From Leptospiraceae bacterium (GTDB taxonomy: Bacteria > Spirochaetota > Leptospiria > Leptospirales > Leptospiraceae): DNA of 64,000 nucleotides. Below are positions 17,022 through 25,754 of the stretch, piece by piece (within the stretch, counting starts at the first letter, position 1; every line of letters starts with the position of its first letter). Under the pieces are notes generated by a model that ran no database searches, was not told the DNA's origin, and saw nothing but the letters and a program-made list of their open reading frames with translations. The translations under genes were made by a program, and so were the position numbers. The stretch spans positions 36,113 to 100,112 of the forward strand of contig CANGZW010000003.1 of assembly GCA_947458405.1 (NCBI GenBank), read 5' to 3'.

Positions 17022-19850
17022 ATGACTCAGATAACATTAGATTTTTCTATAAAAAATGAACCTGTTTTTATTGGGAGACCAGTTTATTTAAAGACAGATA
17101 AAAATTTAGGAATTGGAATTATCTCTCTAGTTGATGGGGATAAATTTAAAATTTCATTTACGGGAGATGTGCAAAAATCCATTGCAAGAGAGAGTGATCG
17201 ATTGGTATTTTTGCCTACTGATTTGTCTAGTCTGCATAACCAAGAGATCATATCTGGGGAGTTAATACTTTCTTTATTATCATTGGAATTAAAGCTGACC
17301 CATGTATTTGATAAACTATCTTCTCTCTCTAATTCTAGAACCAGACTTCTTCCCCATCAAATTGAATCGACATACATAGTTGTAAATAGTTTAAAGCATC
17401 GCTTTATTTTAGCAGATGAAGTGGGTCTTGGTAAAACAATTGAAGCGGCACTAATTATGAAAGAGCTTATCTTTCGTAAGGATTATAAAAATGTACTGAT
17501 TATCACTCCTTCTCCTCTTATGGTGCAATGGAGAACTGAATTAAAAAATAAATTTAATGAAGATTTTAAAATTATTAAAAGAAATAATTTTTTAACTCAT
17601 ACTGATCTAAATTGGTCCAACTATAATAGAATAATAACTTCAATTGACTTTATAAAAAATCCTAAGTACACAGAAGAGATTTTAAAGAGAAAATGGGATA
17701 TTGTAATTTTTGATGAAGCCCATCGCCTACGCAGAGATTATTCAAAGATAACCAGAGCCTATTTATTTGCAGAAAAAATTTCCAAAAGGACTGAATGCTT
17801 ACTTTTGCTAACGGCAACTCCTTTTCGAGGTAAATTAGAAGAATTGTATTACTTAACACATTTAGTGGATCCTAATATTTTAGGATCATATCACGCTTTT
17901 GTGAATGATTATATTATAGGCAATAAATCCGATTTAAAAGAAAAAATCAGCAAAGTGCTTTTACGAAGAAGAAAAGTAGAAATTGGTGGGTTTACTAAGC
18001 GATTTGCTAAAACAGTAATGATTGAGCTTTCTGACGAGGAAAGGCAGTTTTATGAAGAAACCACTAATTATGTAAGACAAGAATATAACTTAGCATTACA
18101 AACTAAAAATAGAGCAATAGGTTTTGTGATGGTTGTATTTCAAAAACTATTGGATTCTTCAGTATTTGCATTAATCACAGCATTATCAAAAAGAAAATTT
18201 TTATTAGAAAATAGACTTTCGAGAATTTATCAAAACCCTGTAGAAAATGAAGATTGGGATATTGATGAAACGGAAGGTGTTGAAGATTTTGTTTCGGATA
18301 TGGAATCATCTACCTGGAAAGATTTTGCGAATACCAAAAGAGAAATCTTAACACTCAATCGATTGATTCATCTTGGAAAGACTATTGAGAGAGATTCCAA
18401 ATCAATTAAATTAAAAGAGACTCTTCAAAAACTCTCAAGATTAGGGCATGAGAAATTTATAATTTTTACCCAATTTAGATCTACTCAAGAATACTTGTAC
18501 TCCATTTTGGAAACTGAGTTTAAAGTATCACTCTTTCATGGCTCTCTCTCAATGGATGCAAAAGAGAATGCAATTGAAGATTTTAAAAATTCAGCAGAAG
18601 TTTTAATCTGTACGGAAGCAGGTGGAGAAGGGCGTAATTTACAATTTTCTAATATACTTTTTAACTATGATTTACCATGGAGCCCATTAAAAATTGAACA
18701 GAGAATAGGTAGAATCCATAGGTTCGGTCAAAAAAAAGATGTTTATATTTTTAATTTTGCAAGTAAAGATACGGTTGCAGAAAGAATTCTAGAAGTTTTA
18801 AACAATAAAATTAGACTTTTTGAAGAATCTATTGGTATTTCAGATGCACTTTTGGGAAATATAGAGGCAGAAGTGGATTTTAACTCAACCTTTATGAAGT
18901 TTATTTCGGGCAGTAAGACAAAAAGAGAAATAGAAGATGAGTTTGATTTAAGGATAAAAGTTGCTGAACAGGGATTTAAACGATTAGATACCCTCGTAAC
19001 TCCTAAACTTATTGATTTTAATCTACAAGATTACTATAATCACACCCTTGATGAAAGACAATTTGATAATTCACATCTAGAAAAATTTATAATACAATTT
19101 ATTTCTTATTTCCCGGGTATCACAAATGTATCTTTAGAAAAAGTGAATGATAAAATTTATAAGATGAAATCTGAAAATCGAGAAAAATTGGCAACATTCG
19201 ACTCAGAAACTGCATTACAGGATGATACACTAGAATTTTTAGCATTCGGTCACCCTTTAGTCGAGAGTGCAATTAATTATTTTAATAATAATAAACTTGG
19301 GTTTGGTTATAAAGTTATTAAGTCTAAAGAATTTAACAATAAAATATTTTATATCTATCTAGCTGATTTTTCTTTCTCTCTCAGGCGTTCAGAATTATTT
19401 TATTATTTGTATGATAGAGAATCTAAATTAGTTGAAAAAATAGATACTCTGCCTATTAATATCAAATCTTCTACTTCCAACATATCTCCTGCTTACATTG
19501 AAAGATTAGAAATGGAAATTGGTTTAATTCATTCTTTTAATAAATGTGAAAAAGATTCAGAAATGTTCAAAAATCAATTGGAAAATAAAACAGCCTTACT
19601 TTTTCAAAAAGAGGCAAATAAATTAGAGTTAACCACTCAAAAATCAGTTAGAATGCTAAAAGAAAAACTAGACAGGCAAACAGCTCGCTCTTTGTGGGAA
19701 GGAAAATCTGATAGAAGCCCAGCGATCAATCGGACTAAAAATGAAATTACAAAAGTCAATGAAGAGTATGAGAGAGAATTAAGAAAAATAAAGAATAGTA
19801 GTCGTATTACAAAATCAATAGAGATTTTTCAAATTTACTATTGTATTTAA
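17022..19850 (+). CDS. RapA/HepA-like SNF2 ATPase
   Basis: Swi2/Snf2 ATPase of 942 residues. A small beta-barrel-like N-terminal domain (about 17-66) resembles the Tudor-like part of RapA. The motor follows: motif [10 protein letters not shown] (131-139), DEAH box D231-H234, LLTATPF near 265, and the second lobe with [10 protein letters not shown] near 532 and [11 protein letters not shown] near 558. A HPLVESAI region near 748 and a charged coiled C-terminus complete it. RapA recycles stalled RNA polymerase, and size and layout fit that role here. No methylase or nuclease gene is next to it, so a defence-island reading is less likely. The ATG follows queE by 25 bp without a clear ribosome binding site. 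Confidence 0.88.
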   Translation: MTQITLDFSIKNEPVFIGRPVYLKTDKNLGIGIISLVDGDKFKISFTGDVQKSIARESDRLVFLPTDLSSLHNQEIISGELILSLLSLELKLTHVFDKLSSLSNSRTRLLPHQIESTYIVVNSLKHRFILADEVGLGKTIEAALIMKELIFRKDYKNVLIITPSPLMVQWRTELKNKFNEDFKIIKRNNFLTHTDLNWSNYNRIITSIDFIKNPKYTEEILKRKWDIVIFDEAHRLRRDYSKITRAYLFAEKISKRTECLLLLTATPFRGKLEELYYLTHLVDPNILGSYHAFVNDYIIGNKSDLKEKISKVLLRRRKVEIGGFTKRFAKTVMIELSDEERQFYEETTNYVRQEYNLALQTKNRAIGFVMVVFQKLLDSSVFALITALSKRKFLLENRLSRIYQNPVENEDWDIDETEGVEDFVSDMESSTWKDFANTKREILTLNRLIHLGKTIERDSKSIKLKETLQKLSRLGHEKFIIFTQFRSTQEYLYSILETEFKVSLFHGSLSMDAKENAIEDFKNSAEVLICTEAGGEGRNLQFSNILFNYDLPWSPLKIEQRIGRIHRFGQKKDVYIFNFASKDTVAERILEVLNNKIRLFEESIGISDALLGNIEAEVDFNSTFMKFISGSKTKREIEDEFDLRIKVAEQGFKRLDTLVTPKLIDFNLQDYYNHTLDERQFDNSHLEKFIIQFISYFPGITNVSLEKVNDKIYKMKSENREKLATFDSETALQDDTLEFLAFGHPLVESAINYFNNNKLGFGYKVIKSKEFNNKIFYIYLADFSFSLRRSELFYYLYDRESKLVEKIDTLPINIKSSTSNISPAYIERLEMEIGLIHSFNKCEKDSEMFKNQLENKTALLFQKEANKLELTTQKSVRMLKEKLDRQTARSLWEGKSDRSPAINRTKNEITKVNEEYERELRKIKNSSRITKSIEIFQIYYCI

Positions 19851-19881
19851 AAAAATTAAACCCCAATTTAAGGGGTTTAAT
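19849..19881 (-). terminator. Intrinsic terminator of the secreted hydrolase gene
   Basis: ATTAAACCCC (19855-19864) and GGGGTTTAAT (19872-19881) form a perfect ten-base-pair stem with a seven-base loop. On the minus strand it is followed by a run of T (the A-run at 19849-19855). It also lies just after the convergent RapA-like gene and may serve both. Confidence 0.85.
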
Positions 19882-19892
19882 CGATGAATTAA

Positions 19893-20708
19893 TTATCTCC
19901 AACCATCATTACAAACTTCACTATGATTTTCATACAATCCTTCAACGGGAACAGAAGGTGCTCTTGTATGACCACCATACTGAACGTAAGTCTTTTTAGA
20001 GTTAAAAGGCCAAATCCCTTCACTTTGTGTTAGAGAACTCTGACATTTAGAAACTCCAGCAGATTGACTGTAACCACAAGATGAATGAAATGCTACTGCG
20101 TAGTCATCTTCTCCGGGAAGAATTAAAGAAGCACCAATCATTCCTTTTGAACCAGGAACGTGAGCAACTGTAATACCACCTGTGTTATTATGGTTAAAGG
20201 AGGATCTTGCTGTTGAAACAATTAATGCCTTGTCCATTGCATTCCCTGCGAAACCAAATGTGATAGCATTCAAAGCAGAAGCTAATTCAGATCCACCAGA
20301 AGCCGCGGCAAGTGCTGTAACTCCCGATATTTTATATCCTTTAGAAGATGCAGTTCCCCCAAGATTAGATAACCAATATTCTGATGCATAACAACCAGCG
20401 CTATGGCATACAATCTTACATGTATCCGCACCCTTACATCTCTGACTCAATACAGTGCTTAAATTTGTTTGAGCTCTGCATGTGCCGTATGTTCTAGGAT
20501 CGGAGGTTCCATCATATCCTACAAAATACTTTTTTCCTGCAACACTGCCACTATTTGCACCCCAGTAAGATTTTTCATCAGTTGTAGAAGTTCCACAATG
20601 ATTATTAGAAGACTTACCATGCACAAATATTGTAATGCTTTCTGAATAAATAGATCCGCTTAAAAATAGCAATAGACCAATTGCTATAATGCTAGTTTTT
20701 ATTTTCAT
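19893..20708 (-). CDS. Secreted Cys-rich alpha/beta-hydrolase-like protein
   Basis: A signal peptide (KIKTSIIAIGLLLFLSGSIYS) is followed by a mature domain starting with ITIFVHGKSS, a typical alpha/beta-hydrolase oxyanion-side HG motif. The nucleophile elbow is C-H-S-A-G (KIVCHSAGCYAS), a GxSxG variant with Cys at the first Gly position. The mature part has nine cysteines, suggesting disulfides. D in PGEDDYA and H in YENHSEV near the end could complete a triad. The ORF track starts at 20720, but GGAG six bases before ATG 20708 supports the shorter start (271 aa). Perhaps a lipase or esterase; substrate unknown. Confidence 0.75.
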   Translation of the reverse strand: MKIKTSIIAIGLLLFLSGSIYSESITIFVHGKSSNNHCGTSTTDEKSYWGANSGSVAGKKYFVGYDGTSDPRTYGTCRAQTNLSTVLSQRCKGADTCKIVCHSAGCYASEYWLSNLGGTASSKGYKISGVTALAAASGGSELASALNAITFGFAGNAMDKALIVSTARSSFNHNNTGGITVAHVPGSKGMIGASLILPGEDDYAVAFHSSCGYSQSAGVSKCQSSLTQSEGIWPFNSKKTYVQYGGHTRAPSVPVEGLYENHSEVCNDGWR

Positions 20709-21103
20709 ATTTTTCTCCATGTATTTTTCAATTTTTTGTCCTGAAAATAATGCCTTATAAAAAACAGTTATGGTCTTGAGTAATAAAATATGTCATCTTT
20801 TTAAATCTCTTCTGAATACTTTAAATCTCAATTTACATTTATGAATTAAAATTATAATAATTTACTGAAACCTTCTTTTTTCAAAAAAAGTAAATTAAAT
20901 TATAATATAATTAATCTAATCTGTAATCCAATACACATTTTCCGGACAATTAAATACTAAGGATTAAATAATATTCTACAATCGAAAATTTAATTTTAGT
21001 AAAAAAAAATGCAATTCTCAAAAACCTACTTGCAAACTTTAAATTACTGCTTATAATCCAAAAAATATAAAAAAAAATGTGATCACTTTAAGGAAAGTAG
21101 AAG
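20709..21103. other. Divergent intergenic region (395 bp)
   Basis: Highly AT-rich spacer between the hydrolase gene (minus) and the anchored-protein gene (plus). The only structure I can point to is a ten-base direct repeat, TTTAAATCTC at 20800-20809 and again at 20820-20829, a 20-bp period that puts both copies on nearly the same face of the helix. No ORF or RNA gene is evident. Confidence 0.55.
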
Positions 21104-22321
21104 ATGGCGAATGAAAATAATTCCACTCCAAGATTGATATTAATTGGAGTAGTCGTTGTAGTCCTCATAGGGGGGGCTATTTATTTTATGAAGGGCAAGT
21201 CAGAATCTGAAAATGTATCCTCTAAAACAGATAAAATGTCTGATACAAGTGACCCCACGAAGGGGGGAGATGTGGAAGATGGAACATCTGTTTCTGGAGG
21301 AGGTACCGGGGATCCCTCTAAGGATGGAGTGACTCCTGAGTTTCTCTTGGAACAATTCAAGGAGTGGGCTCAATATCCTCCCAATTCCAGACCACTTACA
21401 AATTACAATTACGATTTAATCCATCCTTTCTTTGTTCAGGAATCACCCATTGTAATGGTAGATGATCCAAAATCCAAGGATGACAATGGTTACAAATGCC
21501 ATCTCCAACCAAAAACTTGGGCTGTTATTGGACCCAGTTCAGAAATGTTCATAAAATTGGAGTGCCGGGATAAATCGAATATTACCACCCCTATAAAAAT
21601 AGATGATGTTCGGGTATTTAAAGAGTTTGATGGGCAGAGAACATCTACCGTTCGGGCTGATTACAATGATGATGGTCGGGATGGAGATGAGACAGCAAAA
21701 GATAATATATATACATTTAAGTGGAGACCAATGAAGCAAGATTGGGGCCAAATGTTACTAGAAGCTGATATTCAATATGGTCAGGGAAAAAAAGCCACTG
21801 TAACCTCCAGTTTCTTTTCATCCCCCGGCAAACCTGCTGAAGCAGGAAATGTTTTTAGGGATTCATTAATTGAAGGATCTTTGGTTGTACATGCTAACAT
21901 CATCGTAATCAAACCGGGAACGTATCACATTGAGGCAAATTTAAAAGAAGCGGGTGATGGGAATTTTATTGCCTTTGCAACCTTTGATGGTGGTTTAAAA
22001 AGTGGCTCTCAAGAAATTGAACTCTTATACTTTGGAAAAATTCTTCAAGATAAAGGATATGACGGGCCTTATATTGTAACCGATGTTCGTGGACATAGGG
22101 TCAATTTAGCTGTGGATCCATCCTGGCATGAGCAAGGAGAAGAGGGCTTAAAGAAGATGCTCGCAGCAAAAACAACGGAACCGGACAAAGAGCTGATTGT
22201 GCCCTTCACCGAAGAGTATAAGACAAAACCTTACAAATACAGTCAATTTAGTAAAAAAGCATATAATAGCCAGGACAAAGAAAATCGTATCAAAGAATTA
22301 GAGTCAATGGCAAGAAAATAG
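21104..22321 (+). CDS. Membrane-anchored protein with choice-of-anchor-X-like domain
   Basis: 405 residues. One membrane helix (about 10-29) is followed by a Ser/Thr/Gly/Asp-rich linker (35-75), then an extracytoplasmic beta-rich body. The section DYNDDGRDGDETAKDNIYTF (about 187-206) has the Asp-rich DGxxGD..xxDxIY pattern seen in choice-of-anchor X domains, likely calcium-binding. The C-terminal part (KPGTYHIEANLKEA, GPYIVTDVRGHR) looks like a second beta sandwich, and the end is highly charged. GGAAAG precedes the ATG. Codon use is slightly more GC-rich than its neighbours. The function is unknown, perhaps a surface or periplasmic structural protein. Confidence 0.75.
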   Translation: MANENNSTPRLILIGVVVVVLIGGAIYFMKGKSESENVSSKTDKMSDTSDPTKGGDVEDGTSVSGGGTGDPSKDGVTPEFLLEQFKEWAQYPPNSRPLTNYNYDLIHPFFVQESPIVMVDDPKSKDDNGYKCHLQPKTWAVIGPSSEMFIKLECRDKSNITTPIKIDDVRVFKEFDGQRTSTVRADYNDDGRDGDETAKDNIYTFKWRPMKQDWGQMLLEADIQYGQGKKATVTSSFFSSPGKPAEAGNVFRDSLIEGSLVVHANIIVIKPGTYHIEANLKEAGDGNFIAFATFDGGLKSGSQEIELLYFGKILQDKGYDGPYIVTDVRGHRVNLAVDPSWHEQGEEGLKKMLAAKTTEPDKELIVPFTEEYKTKPYKYSQFSKKAYNSQDKENRIKELESMARK

Positions 22322-22330
22322 ATTTTATTT

Positions 22331-22365
22331 GTTGAAAATCCTTAATTGAATTGAGGATTTTCAAC
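22331..22365. repeat. Long perfect inverted repeat after the anchored-protein gene
   Basis: GTTGAAAATCCT (22331-22342) and AGGATTTTCAAC (22354-22365) match perfectly over 12 bases with an 11-base spacer that is itself nearly self-complementary. It is ten bases after the stop at 22321. A run of A, not T, follows on the plus strand, so it is not a classical intrinsic terminator for the upstream gene. It could be a 3' stability stem or attenuator. Confidence 0.6.
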
Positions 22366-22385
22366 AGTAAAAAAAAATATTTTTA

Positions 22386-23273
22386 ATGGAGCCATCAAAA
22401 GTCCTTCGAGAATTGATAAGAAAATCTGAGAAGATTTCTAAAACAAAACTAGATACTCTCATACTCGGAGAAAGTGGTTCTGGCAAAGATTGGATTGCTT
22501 CTGAAATTATTCAAAACTCAGACTTAGAAAAAATAGACAGTAGTGACTGGAGAACAAGTCTAATTCTTCTGGAAGCCCAACCTTTTCTAAAAAAAGAAAA
22601 TATTATTTTTTTTAATTTGGAAAATTTGGATTTAGAGGGACAATTTCTTCTGAATCGTGCTATAGAAAAAAAAGAAATAATTTATAATAAAATAAACATT
22701 CAATTCAAAAGAATATTCTTTCTAGCAGATATTACACTCCTTGAAAAAGTAAAATTGGGTAATTTTAGAGAAGATCTTTTTAGAAAGATATCTTCAATTC
22801 AATTAACAATTCCGCCACTCAGGGAACGAAAAGAAGATATTCTATATTTTACTAATTTATTTTTAATTGAATTGTGTAAAAAGCATAGAAAAACAGTTCC
22901 CGAATTATCGGAGAATTTTATTAATTTTTTATTAACTAACCCTTGGTTTGGCAATTTAAGGGAATTAAAATCACTTTTAGAATCTATCATCATATTTGGA
23001 AAAGGGCAAACAGTAACTCTAAAACATATTCCATCAAATTATAAAAACAGTATAACGAATAGAAGTGAACTCAATATCAGACCCGGAATTAGTTTAAAAA
23101 TTTATGAAAAAGAAATCATAAAAACAAATTTAATTCAATCAAATGGAAACAGAAAAAAAACTTCTGAAACTCTAGGAATTTCAGAAAGAAATTTATATCG
23201 AAAGATAAAAGATTATAACTTAGAAAGTTTATCTTTTGGTAGCACTGATGATACTCTCGATAATGTCATTTGA
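22386..23273 (+). CDS. Sigma54-type AAA+ regulator lacking the GAFTGA loop
   Basis: AAA+ protein of 295 residues with the layout of an NtrC-family core plus Fis-type DNA-binding end, but no receiver. The P-loop is GESGSGKD (28-35). The arginine-finger region NFREDLFRK (126-134), PPLRERKEDI (143-152) and NPWFGNLREL (185-194) are clear. The helix-turn-helix is about 246-275 (SNGNRKKTSETLGISERNLYRKI). Between the P-loop and the finger there are about 20 residues fewer than in NtrC, and the sigma54-contacting GAFTGA is absent. The Walker B region reads NIIFFNLENLD instead of the usual GGTLFLDE. It probably binds DNA without opening sigma54 promoters. Its 3' end overlaps the converging VWA-STAS gene by 45 bp. 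Confidence 0.82.
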   Translation: MEPSKVLRELIRKSEKISKTKLDTLILGESGSGKDWIASEIIQNSDLEKIDSSDWRTSLILLEAQPFLKKENIIFFNLENLDLEGQFLLNRAIEKKEIIYNKINIQFKRIFFLADITLLEKVKLGNFREDLFRKISSIQLTIPPLRERKEDILYFTNLFLIELCKKHRKTVPELSENFINFLLTNPWFGNLRELKSLLESIIIFGKGQTVTLKHIPSNYKNSITNRSELNIRPGISLKIYEKEIIKTNLIQSNGNRKKTSETLGISERNLYRKIKDYNLESLSFGSTDDTLDNVI

Positions 23274-24824
23274 TTGGTCATTATCTAATGCAACCCTGAT
23301 ATGATTTTCAAGCCTAGTGACCTCAAATACTTTTTTTACCGATTCAGATATATTACAAACTATTAGTTCTCCACCTCTTCTTCGCAACCAGCCCGAAATT
23401 TGAATCAATGCACCAATCCCGGATGAATCAATAAATTTCGTTTCTTTCAGATCAAAAATAATATATTTATATCCATCCTTCATTTGATTTTGAACCAGAG
23501 TTTTTAGGTCGGGGCATTTGTATAAATCAATGTCTCCATAGGTTGGATGTTCAAAGATTCTATCATGTGTTTCCACTCCACCGGTATCAATAATTTCTGC
23601 CCGGTTAAATATATCTGTCCCAGCTGCTATAAAATGTTTACTTGCATTAAAAGTATTTTCTTTCAGTCTTGTAGACATTACCTTTAAACGATTCAACACA
23701 GCAGAAAGTGTATCGAGAGATAAATTTAGATTTTCTTCTAATCTCTCTATGGCATAGTTAACAATATTTTTTGCCATATCCACTTCGTTTTCTTGGAGTA
23801 GTTTTGCCGCTCGCATTATTGTCTTACCACTGGAATAGATAAGTCTTTCTACTATAACTTCAGGAATAGCAGGGACGGGTGTTTCACTAGCATCTGTAGA
23901 GATCGAGGCAAGTACGGTTTCTAATCGCATTTTTTCAAATAAATTATAAAATGAAAGTTGAATGTCTATTAAGTTATTCAAGGGTAGGTTTTTTGCTGGA
24001 TTAACTTCTAATGATAAGACTAAATTTCGGATGTCATCAGCTCGTATATCACCCATTTGAATTAATGTAGTACCATTATCTTCTATCTGAGTTTGATAAT
24101 CATTATAGAGTTCCATCATTCTAACACCATCGGGAAATTGAAGTTTGACTTCAACAGCCTGACCATACAGAGAGCCAATATCACCAAACTCTTTAAAGAA
24201 AATTCCAGCCGCTTCTTCTGGACTACTTACAAAGTAAAAATTTCCCCCACCGGAGCTAGCTATATCTTTAAGTGAACTCTCATTAAAGTCATTCCCAAAG
24301 CCTATAGTAGTAGTACTAATTCCTCTGGAGAAATGGCTGGAGGATATAGTATTAAACTGTTCCTGATCTTTAATTCCAAGTGTTGCCTGCCCATCTGTCA
24401 ATAGTATCACACGCTTGTAAGAATTTGGAACTTCAGCACTCTCTACTATCTTTAAAGTTTGTAGCCAACCACCACTTAAATTAGTAGAAGTTCCCACTTG
24501 GATGGCTCTAATTTTATCAATTACAGAAAGTTTATCTTTCAATTGAATCAAAGGTTGCACTATCTGAACATCTGCCGAGTAGGCTACAATGCTAATATAG
24601 TCGTTTCGGGTGAGCCAATTGACCAATGCGGAGGCAGCTTCTATTACTGACTCAATTTTTTCTCCCTTCATTGACCAACTCTTGTCAATGGCGAGACCAA
24701 TCACTAAGGGTTGTCTCTGCTCATTGGCTACGACCGGAGGTGTTTTTAATTTTATTAATAAATGATTTAATTGGGTATGTTTGCCAATAACTGCGGGGAT
24801 TTCTAGTTTTGCCTCTAATTCCAT
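23229..24824 (-). CDS. VWA-STAS fusion protein
   Basis: 531 residues, cytoplasmic (no signal or membrane segment). Residues about 38-215 form a von Willebrand A domain with a complete MIDAS (D47-x-S49-x-S51 in DKSWSM, Thr in GTSTNLSG, D in LLTDGQA). A beta-rich and helical middle part follows. Residues about 415-520 form a STAS domain of the anti-sigma-factor antagonist type with the phosphorylatable serine in FIDSSGIGAL (S467/S468). STAS proteins take part in partner switching with serine kinases, so this could tie a metal-dependent adhesion module to a sigma-factor or Rsb-like circuit. The converging AAA+ regulator overlaps its 3' end. Confidence 0.87.
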   Translation of the reverse strand: MELEAKLEIPAVIGKHTQLNHLLIKLKTPPVVANEQRQPLVIGLAIDKSWSMKGEKIESVIEAASALVNWLTRNDYISIVAYSADVQIVQPLIQLKDKLSVIDKIRAIQVGTSTNLSGGWLQTLKIVESAEVPNSYKRVILLTDGQATLGIKDQEQFNTISSSHFSRGISTTTIGFGNDFNESSLKDIASSGGGNFYFVSSPEEAAGIFFKEFGDIGSLYGQAVEVKLQFPDGVRMMELYNDYQTQIEDNGTTLIQMGDIRADDIRNLVLSLEVNPAKNLPLNNLIDIQLSFYNLFEKMRLETVLASISTDASETPVPAIPEVIVERLIYSSGKTIMRAAKLLQENEVDMAKNIVNYAIERLEENLNLSLDTLSAVLNRLKVMSTRLKENTFNASKHFIAAGTDIFNRAEIIDTGGVETHDRIFEHPTYGDIDLYKCPDLKTLVQNQMKDGYKYIIFDLKETKFIDSSGIGALIQISGWLRRRGGELIVCNISESVKKVFEVTRLENHIRVALDNDQSNDIIESIISATKR

Positions 24825-24874
24825 TCCAATTAGAGAATACTAGAAAGTTAGAATTGCAAGAAAAAAAATAGGTT

Positions 24875-25381
24875 TTATTTGATTAGTTTCTCCACTTTTT
24901 TTTGAAGGTATGGTTTTAACTTTTGAGATTGAAGAAATTCAAGAATTTCCCTCTTTTTTTCTTCCTCTTCTAGTAAATGGAGTATAACTGCAAAAAAGTA
25001 AATATTTTTGAGGGAATTTTTATTTTCCTTACAATTTTCGTAAAAAGTTAGTCCCCATTTTTTTCCTAAAGCTAAGGATTTAGAAACGAGTGCTTTTTCG
25101 ATGGCGATTGGCAGGTATTTACAGGGAGCCGTCTCCTTTTCTGTCAGGGTAAGGCTGGATAGTTTTGAGTCAATGGCAGTTAGGGAGCTTTCTGTTTGAA
25201 AATAGATTCTCCAAACGGGGTGATTGTAATCTAGGTTTGGGTGAGTATCTATATATTGAAGACTTAAAAAATTACTTTCGTTAAATTCGGAATTTTTAAA
25301 TTTCAAAAGTATGTTTTCTGTGTCATCAGCTTCTGAAATATTTTGAAAAAGAAAAAAAAGGAAGAAAAAAACTTTTATCAG
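24875..25381 (-). CDS. Probable secreted protein with non-standard start codon
   Basis: The ORF track starts this frame at TTG 25306, but the same frame stays open upstream and encodes an evident signal peptide, IKVFFFLFFLFQNISEA, followed by DD. No ATG, GTG or TTG lies in front of it. The likely start is CTG at 25381-25379, which overlaps the TGA stop of the zinc-ribbon gene as CTGA in the way ATGA junctions do; ATA or ATT are alternatives. The mature protein (about 150 aa) is Lys/Glu-rich and mostly helical with two cysteines. No family recognised. The start is inference; the open frame and the signal-like sequence are seen directly. Confidence 0.6.
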   Translation of the reverse strand: MIKVFFFLFFLFQNISEADDTENILLKFKNSEFNESNFLSLQYIDTHPNLDYNHPVWRIYFQTESSLTAIDSKLSSLTLTEKETAPCKYLPIAIEKALVSKSLALGKKWGLTFYENCKENKNSLKNIYFFAVILHLLEEEEKKREILEFLQSQKLKPYLQKKVEKLIK

Positions 25382-25578
25382 ATTTCTAATACGTTAGAAG
25401 AGCCACACATGGGGCAAATATGGTCACTAGAATCATAGTCATCACTTTCATCATCTTCTCCACCAATTCTCCATCGGTAGTCACAATCTTCACAGGCAAG
25501 AATGAATCCTTCTTCTTCCTCGAGGTCTTCCTCGTTCTCATTAAAATCTTCATCAAATTCTTCATCGTAAGATGGCAT
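25378..25578 (-). CDS. Small acidic zinc-ribbon protein
   Basis: 66 residues if started at ATG 25578, which has GGGA five bases upstream; the track's TTG at 25614 has no ribosome binding site. The first 25 residues are almost all Asp/Glu (DEEFDEDFNENEEDLEEEE). Two CxxC pairs follow (CEDCDYRW and CPMCGS), a zinc ribbon separated by another acidic stretch. Such proteins are usually assumed to bind nucleic-acid enzymes or other proteins; the role is unknown here. It appears cotranscribed with the downstream secreted protein through an overlapping junction. Confidence 0.75.
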   Translation of the reverse strand: MPSYDEEFDEDFNENEEDLEEEEGFILACEDCDYRWRIGGEDDESDDYDSSDHICPMCGSSNVLEI

Positions 25579-25754
25579 ACAAATCCCATAAATGTTATGC
25601 TCTAAAATTGTCAATTATTTAATATTAAAAATATTCTATTTCCTTAAAAATTACTAGAATTGTGAGCCTATTGCATTAGCTTGGAATCATAAAACAAGGA
25701 ACGTTCAGGAGTTTTTCAATTCTTCCTTATTGAAATTAATAACCTGTCGATATT

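Noticed and set aside
17022-19850. SNF2 protein as part of a defence island
   Set aside because: Domain order matches RapA and there is no methylase, nuclease or phage-defence gene nearby.
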